Shown here piece after piece: positions 7,767 through 16,779 of a stretch of DNA of 64,000 nt. The translations under genes were made by a program, and so were the position numbers. Under the pieces are notes generated by a model. The model was not told where the DNA came from. It saw only the letters and a program-made list of their open reading frames with translations, and made no database searches. The stretch's first letter is position 1. Each line of letters opens with the position of its first letter. This DNA comes from Peribacillus simplex (GTDB lineage Bacteria > Bacillota > Bacilli > Bacillales > DSM-1321). The stretch spans positions 2,074,001 to 2,138,000 of the forward strand of contig NZ_CP011008.1 in the NCBI RefSeq assembly GCF_001578185.1. Direction: 5' to 3'.

Positions 7767-8366
7767 ATGACAAAAGATTTTTACACCGCGATTAAAGAGA
7801 GACGATCATATTATGGAATCAATAAAGAAGTCCAAGTATCGGATGAGAAAATTAAAGAAATAGTTGAATTTGCGGTAAAACACACACCATCTGCTTTTAA
7901 TTCCCAATCCTCCCGCCTTGTTGTTTTGACAGGCTCGGCACATGATAAATTTTGGGATATTACGACACAGGCTTTAAGGAAAGCTGTTGGAGATAGAGAT
8001 TTCTCTGGTACTCAACAAAAAATGGATTCCTTTAAAGCGGGATATGGGTCAGTATTATTCTTTGAAGATGAATCTGTGGTGAAATCACTTCAAGAACAAT
8101 TTGCAACTTATGCCGATAACTTCCCAATCTGGTCTCAACAAACATCAGGCATGCATCAATTAGTTGTTTGGACTGCACTCGAAGCAGAAGGATTGGGAGC
8201 AACTTTACAGCATTATAATCCTCTAATTGATGATGAAGTGAAAAAAGAATGGGATGTTCCAAGTAACTGGAAATTGATTGCGCAAATGCCATTTGGAAAT
8301 CCAACAGCTCAACCGGGTGATAAAGAGTTCAAACCACTTGAGGATCGTATAAACTTTTATAAATAA
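7767..8366 (+). CDS. mhqN: Nitroreductase family FMN-dependent oxidoreductase, MhqN/YdgI type
   Basis: A 199-residue nitroreductase-fold protein. FMN-contact motifs are visible: IKERRSYYGI near residue 10, HTPSAFNSQSSRLVVLTG near residue 40, and the C-terminal loop with QMPFGNPTAQPG near residue 180. Relatives use NAD(P)H to reduce quinones, nitroaromatics or azo compounds. It lies downstream of the ring-cleaving dioxygenase without a terminator between, so the pair probably forms one quinone-detoxification operon under MhqR. A strong hairpin terminator follows the stop. The start has TGGAGGAATGAATC. MhqN is the best guess from context; YdgI/YodC-like is the alternative. Confidence 0.82.
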   Translation: MTKDFYTAIKERRSYYGINKEVQVSDEKIKEIVEFAVKHTPSAFNSQSSRLVVLTGSAHDKFWDITTQALRKAVGDRDFSGTQQKMDSFKAGYGSVLFFEDESVVKSLQEQFATYADNFPIWSQQTSGMHQLVVWTALEAEGLGATLQHYNPLIDDEVKKEWDVPSNWKLIAQMPFGNPTAQPGDKEFKPLEDRINFYK

Positions 8367-8392
8367 AGTGGACTGATAAGATAAACATTGTT

Positions 8393-8421
8393 GAGAGCCA
8401 ATTCTGATTGGCTCTCAGTTT
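8393..8421 (+). terminator. Terminator after mhqN-like gene (24-bp hairpin, copy 1)
   Basis: GAGAGCCAA and TTGGCTCTC form a 9-bp stem around TTCTGA, followed by AGTTT. The same 24 bases recur exactly at 10147-10170, on the other side of the IS. Confidence 0.7.
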
Positions 8422-8427
8422 GTAGAC

Positions 8428-8467
8428 AAAAGGGGTTCGGAATTAAAAAATTCCGAACCCCTTTTGA
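8428..8467. terminator. Bidirectional terminator at the end of the IS1182 element
   Basis: A perfect 17-bp stem (AAAAGGGGTTCGGAATT with its complement) around AAAA. It can end transcription of the minus-strand transposase and of the plus-strand mhq operon. Confidence 0.75.
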
Positions 8468-9900
8468 AATTCCCATTATTTTCGCCTAAAGTTAAGTGAT
8501 TGGGGCTCTACGAGCCCACTATGTTAGGCCATTTTCGGACCTCGCCATGTCCAATTGGCCATCTTCTTTAAATTAATGGCAGCGAAAGTAAGCATCGCCT
8601 GCATCGACAATTTTTTAAGTCCCCTTAAAGTAGTCCAACGCATATCATGCTTTTCTTTTGCATCTGCGAATACACGCTCAATCGTTTCTTTACGTTTAGC
8701 ATATATAGGTTTTACATCTTGATGATGACGCAGATGATCTGCTTCTTCCACATGTGTTTGCCAGATATGCCGTGTCACCACTTTTTGACAGTCTTTGCTT
8801 TCTGTACACCGAGATAAAAATGAGCATGTTGTACAAATTTGTTTTGGAGATTTGTACTCGCGATAGCCCTCTTTATTTGTTGTTGAGTACTATAAAGTTT
8901 CGCCCGAAGGGCAAAGGAACAATCAAAATGTTCATCGTATACATAGTCCTGTTTGCTGAAAAATCCTTCTTTGGTCGAGGACGTGTATAAGGTAAAGTCC
9001 GTATGATTTCTTTGTTAAATAGGTAGCTTGTAATCGCTGGTGTTTTATAAGCTGCGGCAACAGCTTCAGGTTTTCCAACTTTCTCAATCACTTGTTCAAC
9101 TAGTGGCTCTAAGATCTCACTGTCATGTATATTTCCAGGTGTTACAATCGTTCCCAATACAAAACCGTTGCGGTCTGCGGCCGCGTGGAATGAATAGGCA
9201 AACTGTTTTGTTCGTTCATCTTTCACATAGTAGCCACTCTCAGAATCCGTTGTACTTTCTTTAACTCTTTGGTCTCTTCTTTATCAAATTTATCTGGTGG
9301 AAAAGGCTTCTTTCCATGGTTTTCACGATCTTGATTGATTTCTTCTTGAAGACGCCCTTGATACGCTCGTGTTTCTTTACGAACGATTTTCTTTTCAAAT
9401 TTCCGTTTATTCGCACTGGCTTTCACATGTGTGGAATCCACGAAAACGTGTTCAGCACTTATTAACTTTTTATTAGCAGCTGTCATTAAAATGCGATAGA
9501 AAATCTGTTCAAACAGGTCTGTATCTTTAAAGCGTCGCTCATAATTTTTCCCGAACGTAGAGAAATGAGGTACTTTATCATGGAAACCATAGCCTAAGAA
9601 CCAACGGTAAGCCATATTGGTTTCAACTTCTTCAATCGTTTTACGCATGGAACGAATACCGAAGGTATATTGAATGAATGTCAGTTTAACTAAAATAACT
9701 GGATCAATACTTGGGCGTCCTACCTCTGAATACATCTCTTTCACCAAGTCATAAATGAAAGTGAAGTCAATGGCAGCCTCCATTTTACGAACCAAATGGT
9801 TCGGTGGCACCAGTTGATCTAACGTAATCATTTCAAGTTGATCTCGCTGAATAGAATCATGTTTAGAAAGCATCCTCATCACCTCAAGTTTTAATACTTC
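8430..9900 (-). mobile_element. Decayed IS1182-family insertion sequence
   Basis: The region holds a broken IS1182-type transposase gene on the minus strand and a strong hairpin at its 3' end. I could not identify matching terminal inverted repeats or a target duplication with confidence, so the limits are approximate. A 24-base hairpin is duplicated on either side (8393-8416 and 10147-10170). Confidence 0.65.
8524..9882 (-). pseudogene. IS1182 family transposase, frameshifted
   Basis: Three pieces in different frames add up to one DDE transposase of about 450 residues. The N-terminal piece (9223-9882) carries the insertion domain start (QLEMITLDQLVPPNHLVRKM) and the first catalytic Asp in FVDSTHVKASANK. 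It shifts frame near 9240-9270. The middle piece (8873-9226) reads YAFSFH-type core sequence and EAVAAAYKTPAI, where the family normally has a second Asp (VDAAYKTP); two residues including that Asp seem deleted. It shifts again near 8900-8990. The last piece (8524-8781) has the final Glu in KETIERVFADAKEKH and RWTTLRGLKKL. Two frameshifts plus loss of a catalytic residue mean it is dead. Confidence 0.85.
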
Positions 9901-9957
9901 TATTTTAAAACAAAAATGACTCCAGGCAAAAGTGTTTATCTAAAAGGTAAGACAAAG

Positions 9958-10082
9958 TTGATTGGAACGGAAGGTACGAGACTCCTGCGGGAAAAGCGCG
10001 TCTAGGGGAGACCCCGCAGGCGAAAGCCGAGGAGGCTCCCCGACCGCCCGCGGAAAGCGAGTGCCTGGAGTGGAAAATCAAC
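9958..10082. repeat. Structured GC-rich repeat core (family copy 3, diverged)
   Basis: GTTGATTGGAACGGAAGG at the left, GAGACTCCTGCGGGA inside and AATCAAC at the right align with the cores at 4593-4720 and 27615-27742. The hairpin loop differs (GCAGGCGAAAGCC). It lacks the GGCT...AGCC outer arms of the 219-bp copies, so it is the bare core. Confidence 0.75.
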
Positions 10083-10106
10083 GGCCAAATTGTACAACTC
10101 ATAAAA

Positions 10107-10140
10107 AATAGACAAACTCGATTTTCATCGAGTTTGTCTA
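10107..10140. terminator. Perfect inverted repeat, probable terminator
   Basis: AGACAAACTCGA and TCGAGTTTGTCT flank TTTTCA as a 12-bp stem. It lacks a long U-run. Together with the hairpin just after it, it closes off the gap between the IS and the MocR gene. Confidence 0.55.
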
Positions 10141-10146
10141 CAGTCT

Positions 10147-10175
10147 GAGAGCCAATTCTGATTGGCTCTCTTTTG
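10147..10175 (+). terminator. 24-bp hairpin, copy 2, followed by TTTTG
   Basis: The same 24 bases as 8393-8416 (GAGAGCCAA-TTCTGA-TTGGCTCTC), here followed by TTTT, making a standard terminator shape. Confidence 0.65.
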
Positions 10176-10270
10176 TTTGTGCTCATTTGCCCATGTTTTC
10201 ATTATTACAATAGCAAAAAATATATTTCCACTATTTTTTGCTATAAAGTGACTATACATTTGTAAAAGTT

Positions 10271-11614
10271 CTATATGTAATAATTTTGCTTGTTATTCAA
10301 TTCTTTAAAAATGAGAGCTATTCCTTGGTCAAGTTTTTGTATATTTGTATTGGACACGTTTATCTTTACTATTTTTTCCTGGTGAAAACCATCTATATAA
10401 TTTTGACCTATCGTCTCTACCAGTACTTGTTGATTTTGTAAGTTTTTGATGAGGTGAGCACTATTTAAACGATGAGGCAGTACGATATGAGCGTTCATAC
10501 ATATGGATGAGGGGCGATAAAAGCCTTGAGCAGAGTGCTTTTCTAGAGCATCATATAGCAATTTTGCACGCCCTAGATAGGACAGACGTACTTTGTTTCT
10601 ATGGCGTTCAAACATACCGCTCTTTATATAGATTTCCAAGGCTGCTTGTGAAATCATTGAACTATCAATATCCGCTGTTCTTTTATATAGTTGAAAGCTG
10701 ACCGCTAATGGTTTAGGCAATACGGCAACACCTATGCGCAATCCTGGAAACATTATTTTAGAGAAGCTTTTTAAATAAATGACCATGTGATGTGTATCCC
10801 CGGAAAAAATGGGGTCTACCTTCATATTCTCTTCGAAATCTGCTAAATAATCATCTTCTACAATATAGACACCATACTTTACAGCAAGTTTTAGTATCTC
10901 TTCTCTGTCCTTTTTAGAGTAAGAAGTCCCTAACGGATTATGGAAACGGGGCATCGTATAAAAGAATTTAATTTTCTGACTGCTAAAAATCCGCTCTAAT
11001 TCCCCAAAATCAATACCTGCTGCTGTTCGTTGGATTCCTAGCACGGAAATCTTGTACGCTTTCAATTGCTCCACAAACAGATGATAACTAGGTTGTTCAA
11101 CAAGTATATGGGTACGTTCATTAGGAAATGGGATGAACGTTAATAAGGAAAGGGCTTGTTGCACGCCAGAAGTAATGAAAATCTGTTCTTCTTTTGCGAA
11201 AACCTGATACTGCTCTAATTGTTTTTGTATCACTTTAATTAAAGAGGGTAGTCCTTTTGGGGTGCCATAGATAAACAATTCTTGCTGATAGGTATCGATG
11301 GCTTTGTTGATACAATGTTGAAAGTCATGATACGGAAATTGATGCCAAGAGGGAGCGGAGGTAACAAAGTCGATTTCCGCTGTTGGTTCACTTTTACCAT
11401 CAAATTTTTTTTGAACGACATAATATCCACTTTTAGGAACCGCGTAGATTAAATGCCTCTTTTCCAATTCTTGCAGGGCTTTCAAGACAGTACTTTTACT
11501 ACATTGATGTTGTTCGCTTAATCGACGAATCGATGGGAGTTTAAAGCCCGCTTTGAGCTGTCCATTTTGGATCAGAGATTCAAATTCATTAAACAAAGCT
11601 TCGTATTTTAACAT
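10271..11614 (-). CDS. MocR/PdxR family regulator (GntR HTH fused to aminotransferase domain)
   Basis: A 447-residue protein with an N-terminal GntR winged helix (about residues 1-70: LKAGFKLPSIRRLSEQHQCSKSTVLKALQELEKRHLIYAVPKSGYYV) joined to a type I aminotransferase fold (about 100-440). The pyridoxal-phosphate lysine lies in YLKSFSKIMFPGLRIG. MocR proteins sense PLP or an amino-PLP adduct and usually control the gene beside them. This one is divergent from two EamA transporters across a 117-base gap, so it probably controls them. B. subtilis relatives include GabR, YcxD and YdfD; which is closest cannot be said by eye. Confidence 0.88.
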   Translation of the reverse strand: MLKYEALFNEFESLIQNGQLKAGFKLPSIRRLSEQHQCSKSTVLKALQELEKRHLIYAVPKSGYYVVQKKFDGKSEPTAEIDFVTSAPSWHQFPYHDFQHCINKAIDTYQQELFIYGTPKGLPSLIKVIQKQLEQYQVFAKEEQIFITSGVQQALSLLTFIPFPNERTHILVEQPSYHLFVEQLKAYKISVLGIQRTAAGIDFGELERIFSSQKIKFFYTMPRFHNPLGTSYSKKDREEILKLAVKYGVYIVEDDYLADFEENMKVDPIFSGDTHHMVIYLKSFSKIMFPGLRIGVAVLPKPLAVSFQLYKRTADIDSSMISQAALEIYIKSGMFERHRNKVRLSYLGRAKLLYDALEKHSAQGFYRPSSICMNAHIVLPHRLNSAHLIKNLQNQQVLVETIGQNYIDGFHQEKIVKINVSNTNIQKLDQGIALIFKELNNKQNYYI

Positions 11615-11731
11615 GAATTCCTCCTAAAAACTGTACCGTTACAGATGCTTCTTATTTGTATTGTATCGTAGTGAAGCTTTTAATACGATATTAACAACCG
11701 GCCGGGTGTTAAAAAGGAGGATTTACTCAAT

Positions 11732-12688
11732 ATGCCAGAACAAAAAAAAGCCTATTTTGCGGCGATACTATATGCTTTTATTATTGGATTTTCATTTATT
11801 TTCACAAAAATATCATTAATGGAAGCGAGTCCGCTAGATATATTGGCACATCGATTTACGATGGCTTTTTTGATCGCGATAATTTATAAGCTGTATCGGA
11901 GGACATCAGTGAAAATGAGTGCAAAGGATACTTTGAAAATTCTTCCGTTGGTGCTTCTTTATCCAATTTCATTCTTTACCTTTCAAGTGTTTGGTCTCGT
12001 ATATACCTCATCTTCAGAGGCGGGTATTATCCAAGCGACTATACCAATTTTCACGTTATTATCAGCTTCATTATTTTTAAAAGAATATGCGGGTAAAAGT
12101 CAAAAATTTTTCCTTTATTTTTCAGTGATGGGGGTCATCTTTATCTTTGTCATGAATGACTTGCAACTTGCGGCTCATAGTTTGAAAGGAACGATCCTGA
12201 TCTTATTATCCTCGATTGCTGCCGCTCTCTATAATGTGGTAGCAAGGACATTAACAAAGCAATATTCACTATTTACATTAACTTATGTGATGACGTTCTT
12301 TGGTTTTGTTGCTTTTAATAGTATGGCCATCATCAATCATATAATTAATCAATCAATTAGTAGCTTTTTTTTACCCTTAACAAGTAGTTCATTTCTTATT
12401 TCAATCGTATATCTTGGTGCATTATCGTCACTGCTTACTGGTTTTTTATCAAACTATGCATTATCTATATTACCTGCCTCTAAAATGAGCGTTTTTAGTA
12501 ATTTAGCGACATTGATTACGATCATAGCTGGGGTAATTTTCTTACATGAAACCATTCACTACTATCACGTTGTAGGTGCAATGATTATTCTTGTTGGTGT
12601 AATCGGCACGAACTATTTTGGTGGAAATCGGTCAAAGCATATTAGTAAAACTATTGCCGAGCCATTGATGAAAAGGGAGGTAAAGTGA
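11732..12688 (+). CDS. EamA/DMT family transporter (first of a pair)
   Basis: A 318-residue, ten-helix DMT permease with two EamA repeats. It opens with AYFAAILYAFIIGFSFIFTKISLMEASPLDILAHRF and ends in a basic tail (GGNRSKHISKTIAEPLMKREVK). The ribosome binding site AAAAAGGAGGATTTACTCAAT is very strong. Its stop abuts the start of a second EamA gene, so both are co-translated and may act as a heteromeric pair. It is divergent from a MocR regulator, as is common for DMT exporters of amino acids or vitamin B6-related compounds. Substrate unknown. Confidence 0.87.
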   Translation: MPEQKKAYFAAILYAFIIGFSFIFTKISLMEASPLDILAHRFTMAFLIAIIYKLYRRTSVKMSAKDTLKILPLVLLYPISFFTFQVFGLVYTSSSEAGIIQATIPIFTLLSASLFLKEYAGKSQKFFLYFSVMGVIFIFVMNDLQLAAHSLKGTILILLSSIAAALYNVVARTLTKQYSLFTLTYVMTFFGFVAFNSMAIINHIINQSISSFFLPLTSSSFLISIVYLGALSSLLTGFLSNYALSILPASKMSVFSNLATLITIIAGVIFLHETIHYYHVVGAMIILVGVIGTNYFGGNRSKHISKTIAEPLMKREVK

Positions 12689-13573
12689 ATGAATAAATAT
12701 GTGTTGTTACTCTTGATTAGTGGTATATGGGGATCTCAATTCTTCTTTATTGCATTAGTTATAGATGATGTTGGGGTTATTACTTTGTCAGCCTTCAAAG
12801 CATGTATCGGTGGTATCTGTTTACTCTTCATTGGTTTTTTCTTATCAAAAGAAGAGCGCAGAGTAAATAGGAGTTATTATAAATGGTATATAATCATTGC
12901 GGTTTTCGAAGTTGTACTGCCATTCGCGTTTATTGCACAGGGGCAGAAAACGGTGCCTAGCAGTATCGCAGCGATGCTGATTGGAATGGTTCCTGTCTTT
13001 ACCATCCTCTTTTTAATAGCATTTTTCAAAAGAAAAAGCACAAGGGGGGAGATTACAAGTATCCTATTCGGATTTGCAGGTATTGTTTTCCTATCATGGC
13101 CAACACAAGGATTCCAAGACTTTTTTAACAGTATTCAGGGTAGTATCCTATTGATATTGGCTGCCATGAGTTTTGGATTATCATTGATTATCATGGAGAA
13201 ATTAAACGAGGGGTCTTCCGTTATTCATATGAGAAATGTATTACTGATTGCCAGTGCATTTCTAATCCCCATGTCCCTTTTGTTTGAGCAATCTTTCAAA
13301 TTGGATATAGAACGATCTCAATCCATCTACTTAGCGATTTTAGGCATATTCCATGCGGGTGTTGTTTATGCATTATTTAATAGGCTGATTCGGCAAGAAG
13401 GCGCTTTATTTACTTCATTTAGTAATTATATAGTGCCTGTCATCGGAATGATTCTAGGCTTTTACTTTTTACATGAAGCGCTGTCTATTCATCAATTGAT
13501 TGGAATGGGTATAATTATGATGTCATTAGTTTTTTTAGACAAAAAATTAATGAAAAAGTTGATAAGAAAGTAG
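12689..13573 (+). CDS. EamA/DMT family transporter (second of a pair)
   Basis: A 294-residue DMT permease starting at the base after the previous stop (TGAATGAAT). Two EamA repeats are visible: LLLISGIWGSQFFFIALVI to about residue 140, and ILLILAAMSFGLSLIIMEKL to IGMGIIMMSLVFLDKKLMKK. With about ten helices and a short basic tail, it is a full-length family member. Shared operon and separate sequence from its neighbour suggest two paralogous subunits or two exporters under the same MocR regulator. The nearest plus-strand terminator is the hairpin at 13785-13822. Confidence 0.86.
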   Translation: MNKYVLLLLISGIWGSQFFFIALVIDDVGVITLSAFKACIGGICLLFIGFFLSKEERRVNRSYYKWYIIIAVFEVVLPFAFIAQGQKTVPSSIAAMLIGMVPVFTILFLIAFFKRKSTRGEITSILFGFAGIVFLSWPTQGFQDFFNSIQGSILLILAAMSFGLSLIIMEKLNEGSSVIHMRNVLLIASAFLIPMSLLFEQSFKLDIERSQSIYLAILGIFHAGVVYALFNRLIRQEGALFTSFSNYIVPVIGMILGFYFLHEALSIHQLIGMGIIMMSLVFLDKKLMKKLIRK

Positions 13574-13784
13574 TTTTTTATATGCTCTGGTCCATAGCTT
13601 TGTACAAATAAACGCGGTACTTTTAGAATTCGTAAAAATGGCGATGCGAAAGTGAGTAAAGGGAGGCAGGTTTAATTTATCTTTGTAAAATGGAATGATT
13701 GATAGAGATAGCAAAAGAACTACAAGCCTTTTTATGATAACTAGATTCTATATCGACGCTATTAAGTACTTCAATTATTGCAGA

Positions 13785-13822
13785 AGAAGCATCTACTGAG
13801 GTTTAAGCAGATGCTTCTTTTA
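13785..13822. terminator. Terminator between the convergent EamA and yitZ-like genes
   Basis: AGAAGCATCT pairs with AGATGCTTCT across a short arm, followed by TTTTA on the plus strand. It sits where the two convergent operons meet and may serve both. Confidence 0.65.
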
Positions 13823-13869
13823 CTAAAAAGTTATTATCGCTAACCAGCAATAAATCCTTATGTTTTTAT

Positions 13870-14427
13870 TTATTCTGCATTAGATAGTGAAGCTTTTTTC
13901 TCCATCTTCATTATAATAAATCCACTCCAGGCAAACATTAAGGATGCAAGATAAAAGATGCTTCCAATCGTTAAAAAGTCGACTAAATATCCGGTTGCAA
14001 TCACGGCAGCTGCAGCACCAATGGATGTCCAAACATGGTAGTTTCCAATTTCCTTACCCGCTGTTGTTTTCTTAACATACCTTGCAAGTACCGTTTTTTC
14101 AGTGTTTTTTTGAACAGCCCCAAGAACCCCCATAATAATCTGCAGGAGATAGACATGCCAAATTTCATATGCGAGAGGAAAGGCAAGAAGGATAAGTGCC
14201 ATCCCCCATGAATAGATAAGGAGAAATGCTTTGTCACCGGCTTTATCCGTTAATTTTCCGATTAAAGGGTAACTAAGTGCTGCAGTCAGTGAGAATATGC
14301 CATATGCCCATCCGAATTGCGAATAGCTGGTACCTACATTTTTGATTAGCAAAATATAAAAAGGGAAGATCATGCTGGCAGCCATTCCAACAGTGCCTTG
14401 GTAAAAAACGAAACGTTTATAATTCAT
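13870..14427 (-). CDS. yitZ: Half-length MFS-type membrane protein, YitZ-like
   Basis: Only 185 residues with about six hydrophobic helices, half of a normal MFS carrier. The MFS loop signature GKLTDKAGDKAFL lies near residue 60. The ATG overlaps the stop of the FAD oxidoreductase gene by 4 bases, so it is translated with it. In B. subtilis yitY (oxidoreductase) and yitZ (MFS-type) are neighbours, which supports the name. I see no frameshift and no missing half in the downstream sequence, so it may be a natural half-size protein that dimerises. Function unknown. Confidence 0.65.
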   Translation of the reverse strand: MNYKRFVFYQGTVGMAASMIFPFYILLIKNVGTSYSQFGWAYGIFSLTAALSYPLIGKLTDKAGDKAFLLIYSWGMALILLAFPLAYEIWHVYLLQIIMGVLGAVQKNTEKTVLARYVKKTTAGKEIGNYHVWTSIGAAAAVIATGYLVDFLTIGSIFYLASLMFAWSGFIIMKMEKKASLSNAE

Positions 14428-15893
14428 GGATGGTACTCCTCATAGAAAAGATTCATGAAGCGGTTATCAGGATCATATTTCTTTTTTAATTGAAAGAATT
14501 CCTTAGTACGCGGATAGGCTTCAAATAATTGTGTCTTGGTTGGATACCCATAATAGGGCAAATAGTAGCTGCCATTATGGTCAAGCGTCACATTGATCAT
14601 GTCGCGGATGACCCTTCCCGTATTTTCCTTACTTTCGTTATCTGTCCCTTGATTGATGAGCATTACAAGAGCGAACATATCATCTTTGGCATAGGACATG
14701 AGTGATTCATCATTATGTTCCACATAACGAATTGTAATATTTAATAAATTAAAATCTTTTTCATCGAATAAAGTTTTTCTTAGATCATCGATATAATCAG
14801 CAAATTGATCAATCGGAACGAAGTATTCTTGCAGCACTTCAGTTTTGGAGGGATTGCTGTAATCCATAAAGGCAGAATCCGACCGCATCACATTGTTCCT
14901 GGAAACCAAGTTACCATCAATATTGGCCGTGTAAGTCTCCTGAGTTTCCCAAAACCTTTTTTTACCCCAGTCATTATAACGCGATAGACCAAGAAAGAAT
15001 TTAGGCACGGCAACGATCGTTTCCCGTTTGAGAGTATTGTAGTTTGATAGCTGTGCTTGGTCATTTGCCCTATAATAATCCGTTACATACATTTCGTCCA
15101 AATAGGAGCCAGGAGCAACAGATATTCTTGCCAGATGCATTTTGACATCATCGTTTTGAAGAACATCTCTTTTAAAATACGATGTATATTCATCATAATG
15201 GAGTGATTTAGTTTTAATTTTATAAAGTTCGTCATCGGTAAGGTCGAGTGTCACATCAAGTATCACTCCAAATAAACCGTATCCGCCAATAACCGAAGAG
15301 AAGAGCTCAGGATTTTCTTCGCGGCTCACCGTCAGGATTTGTCCTTTCGCGTTAAGCAATCTAAAAGATTCCACGGTTTCTATCAAGGCATGATGACGGA
15401 TATCGCGGCCATGGACATTAACGCTCAAAGAACCTCCTATGGTAAAAATGTTTTGGGATTGACTGACCTTCAGTGCAAGTCCATATGGGTTGATATATCT
15501 CTGTAGATCAGCCCAGGTTGCTCCGCTTTCTACCGTGATGCGTTTTTCTTTTACATCCAAATCAAGGATCTTATCATATTGCTTCATATCAAGCAGGATG
15601 CCTTTTGGATATAGTGTCTGTCCCCCTTGGCTATGCTGCATACCGGCAATGGAAATGGGATCATCATTTTTTGCAGCTTCCAAAACGACCTTTTTGATTG
15701 CTTCTTCACTATCTTCTGCATTTATCGCTTTCATTTTAACTGGCATCAGCCGGCTGATATCTTCTGCAATAGGGTGGTCAAGCTTGAATTGGAAGGCCTG
15801 CAGGGAAAAACCAAATAATACTGCATATAGGATGATAAAGAAAAATCGTTTCATATAACTAGCTTTCGACTCCTCGTTAAAACTGTATGACAC
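14424..15893 (-). CDS. yitY: FAD-binding oxidoreductase, YitY-like (PCMH type)
   Basis: A 489-residue flavoprotein of the vanillyl-alcohol oxidase/gulonolactone oxidase class. A single N-terminal hydrophobic helix (FFFIILYAVLFGFSLQAF, about residues 17-34) could be an anchor or signal. The PCMH FAD domain spans about 60-235, with AGMQHSQGGQTLYPKGILLDM (which in this class contacts the flavin) and GATWADLQRYINPYGLALKV. The C-terminal substrate cap follows, ending in KKYDPDNRFMNLFYEEYHP. A PDxxF-like ending is typical of the class. It is the first gene of the pair with the YitZ-like protein. The physiological substrate is unknown. Confidence 0.82.
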   Translation of the reverse strand: MSYSFNEESKASYMKRFFFIILYAVLFGFSLQAFQFKLDHPIAEDISRLMPVKMKAINAEDSEEAIKKVVLEAAKNDDPISIAGMQHSQGGQTLYPKGILLDMKQYDKILDLDVKEKRITVESGATWADLQRYINPYGLALKVSQSQNIFTIGGSLSVNVHGRDIRHHALIETVESFRLLNAKGQILTVSREENPELFSSVIGGYGLFGVILDVTLDLTDDELYKIKTKSLHYDEYTSYFKRDVLQNDDVKMHLARISVAPGSYLDEMYVTDYYRANDQAQLSNYNTLKRETIVAVPKFFLGLSRYNDWGKKRFWETQETYTANIDGNLVSRNNVMRSDSAFMDYSNPSKTEVLQEYFVPIDQFADYIDDLRKTLFDEKDFNLLNITIRYVEHNDESLMSYAKDDMFALVMLINQGTDNESKENTGRVIRDMINVTLDHNGSYYLPYYGYPTKTQLFEAYPRTKEFFQLKKKYDPDNRFMNLFYEEYHP

Positions 15894-15979
15894 TCAAGTG
15901 AAATAATAAAAATGTATGAACTTTATAGAATAATGGAGTTACCACACCGTTCAGTGAGATTGCTGGGATTAATATTCAT

Positions 15980-16305
15980 TTAACAGTCAGCTGTTTTATC
16001 TAATGCGGACAAGTAAATCACTTTCATTTTCTTCTTCCAGAAAAACACATCAATTTCCGTATCATCCGGAAAAGAATGGAAGACTTCGCAATAGTATTCA
16101 TGGACTTCTGTGAACCCTACTAAAAAAATATCCGATTTTGCTGAAAAGTGTTGGTAAAATGACCCTTTTGACGTGAGGCTTTTTTCACGATTTCGTCAAC
16201 TGTAACTTTATCATAACCTTTTTCGCTAAATATCTTTAAGGATATTTTTAAAATTTCTTCACGAGTCTTTTCTCCCCTATGCTGTTTCTTTCTTGGATCA
16301 ATCAT
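15980..16305 (-). pseudogene. TetR family regulator, frameshifted and truncated
   Basis: The first frame gives the TetR DNA-binding domain: EKTREEILKISLKIFSEKGY then DKVTVDEIVKKAS, after which it runs out of frame near 16170. In the next frame the family sequence resumes with SKGSFYQHFSAKSDIFLVGFT, then about 40 residues to a stop at 15980-15982. Total length would be about 107 residues against about 190 for TetR proteins, so the ligand domain is mostly lost too. A DNA-binding fragment alone would be unlikely to repress normally. Confidence 0.75.
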
Positions 16306-16326
16306 GGAAAAATATCCGAGGGATAA

Positions 16327-16365
16327 TTGACAGAATATTCCTGTGTAGTTTAATATCAGACTACA
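16327..16365 (+). promoter_or_regulatory. Candidate promoter overlapped by a TetR-like dyad
   Basis: TTGACA at 16327-16332 and TAATAT at 16351-16356 (18-base spacer). The inverted arms TGTAGT (16344-16349) and ACTACA (16360-16365) straddle the -10 region, a classical TetR operator position. The dyad lies just upstream of the broken tetR gene, so it may have lost its repressor. The promoter would drive the MFS gene with a leader of about 420 bases. Confidence 0.45.
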
Positions 16366-16450
16366 GTCAAGTTAGAGAGCGGATAGTCTATTTAATCTAT
16401 CGTAAATTATGAATAATCACAACGCTTTCTTCATTTCATTTGGGACATTA

Positions 16451-16464
16451 TGAAAGCGCTTTCG
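16451..16464. promoter_or_regulatory. cre (CcpA) site
   Basis: TGAAAGCGCTTTCG matches the Bacillus cre consensus TGWAARCGYTWNCW at 13 of 14 positions. It lies downstream of the candidate promoter at 16327 and about 315 bases upstream of the MFS gene, consistent with roadblock-type carbon catabolite repression. Confidence 0.6.
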
Positions 16465-16779
16465 GACGTTCTGGATCATGTATGAGGGGATGTTAATCCA
16501 ATGAAATCAAGAGGTTTTTCTAAAAATGGGTGAAAAGGGTGTTTAAAGTTTCCTAAAGATCTCTATCCAATCAGTAACTTTCATGAACGAAGGGTTATTT
16601 TATCCTGTGGATATGGACTCGTTTAATAATATTGTTGGGTTCAATGAATGTAAATGGAGGGGAGGCGGTATTGAATTTGGTGGTATCGGGATTGAACCAG
16701 AGAGTCGGGGAGCAAGGAAAGGTCCGCTATAATCGTATGTTTTTTGGGAAAGGGTAGCTTGAAAAGGGAGGAAATAATC

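Noticed and set aside
9235-9275. Programmed frameshift in the IS1182 transposase
   Set aside because: IS1182 elements do not normally use one; a second frameshift and a lost catalytic residue further on show plain decay.
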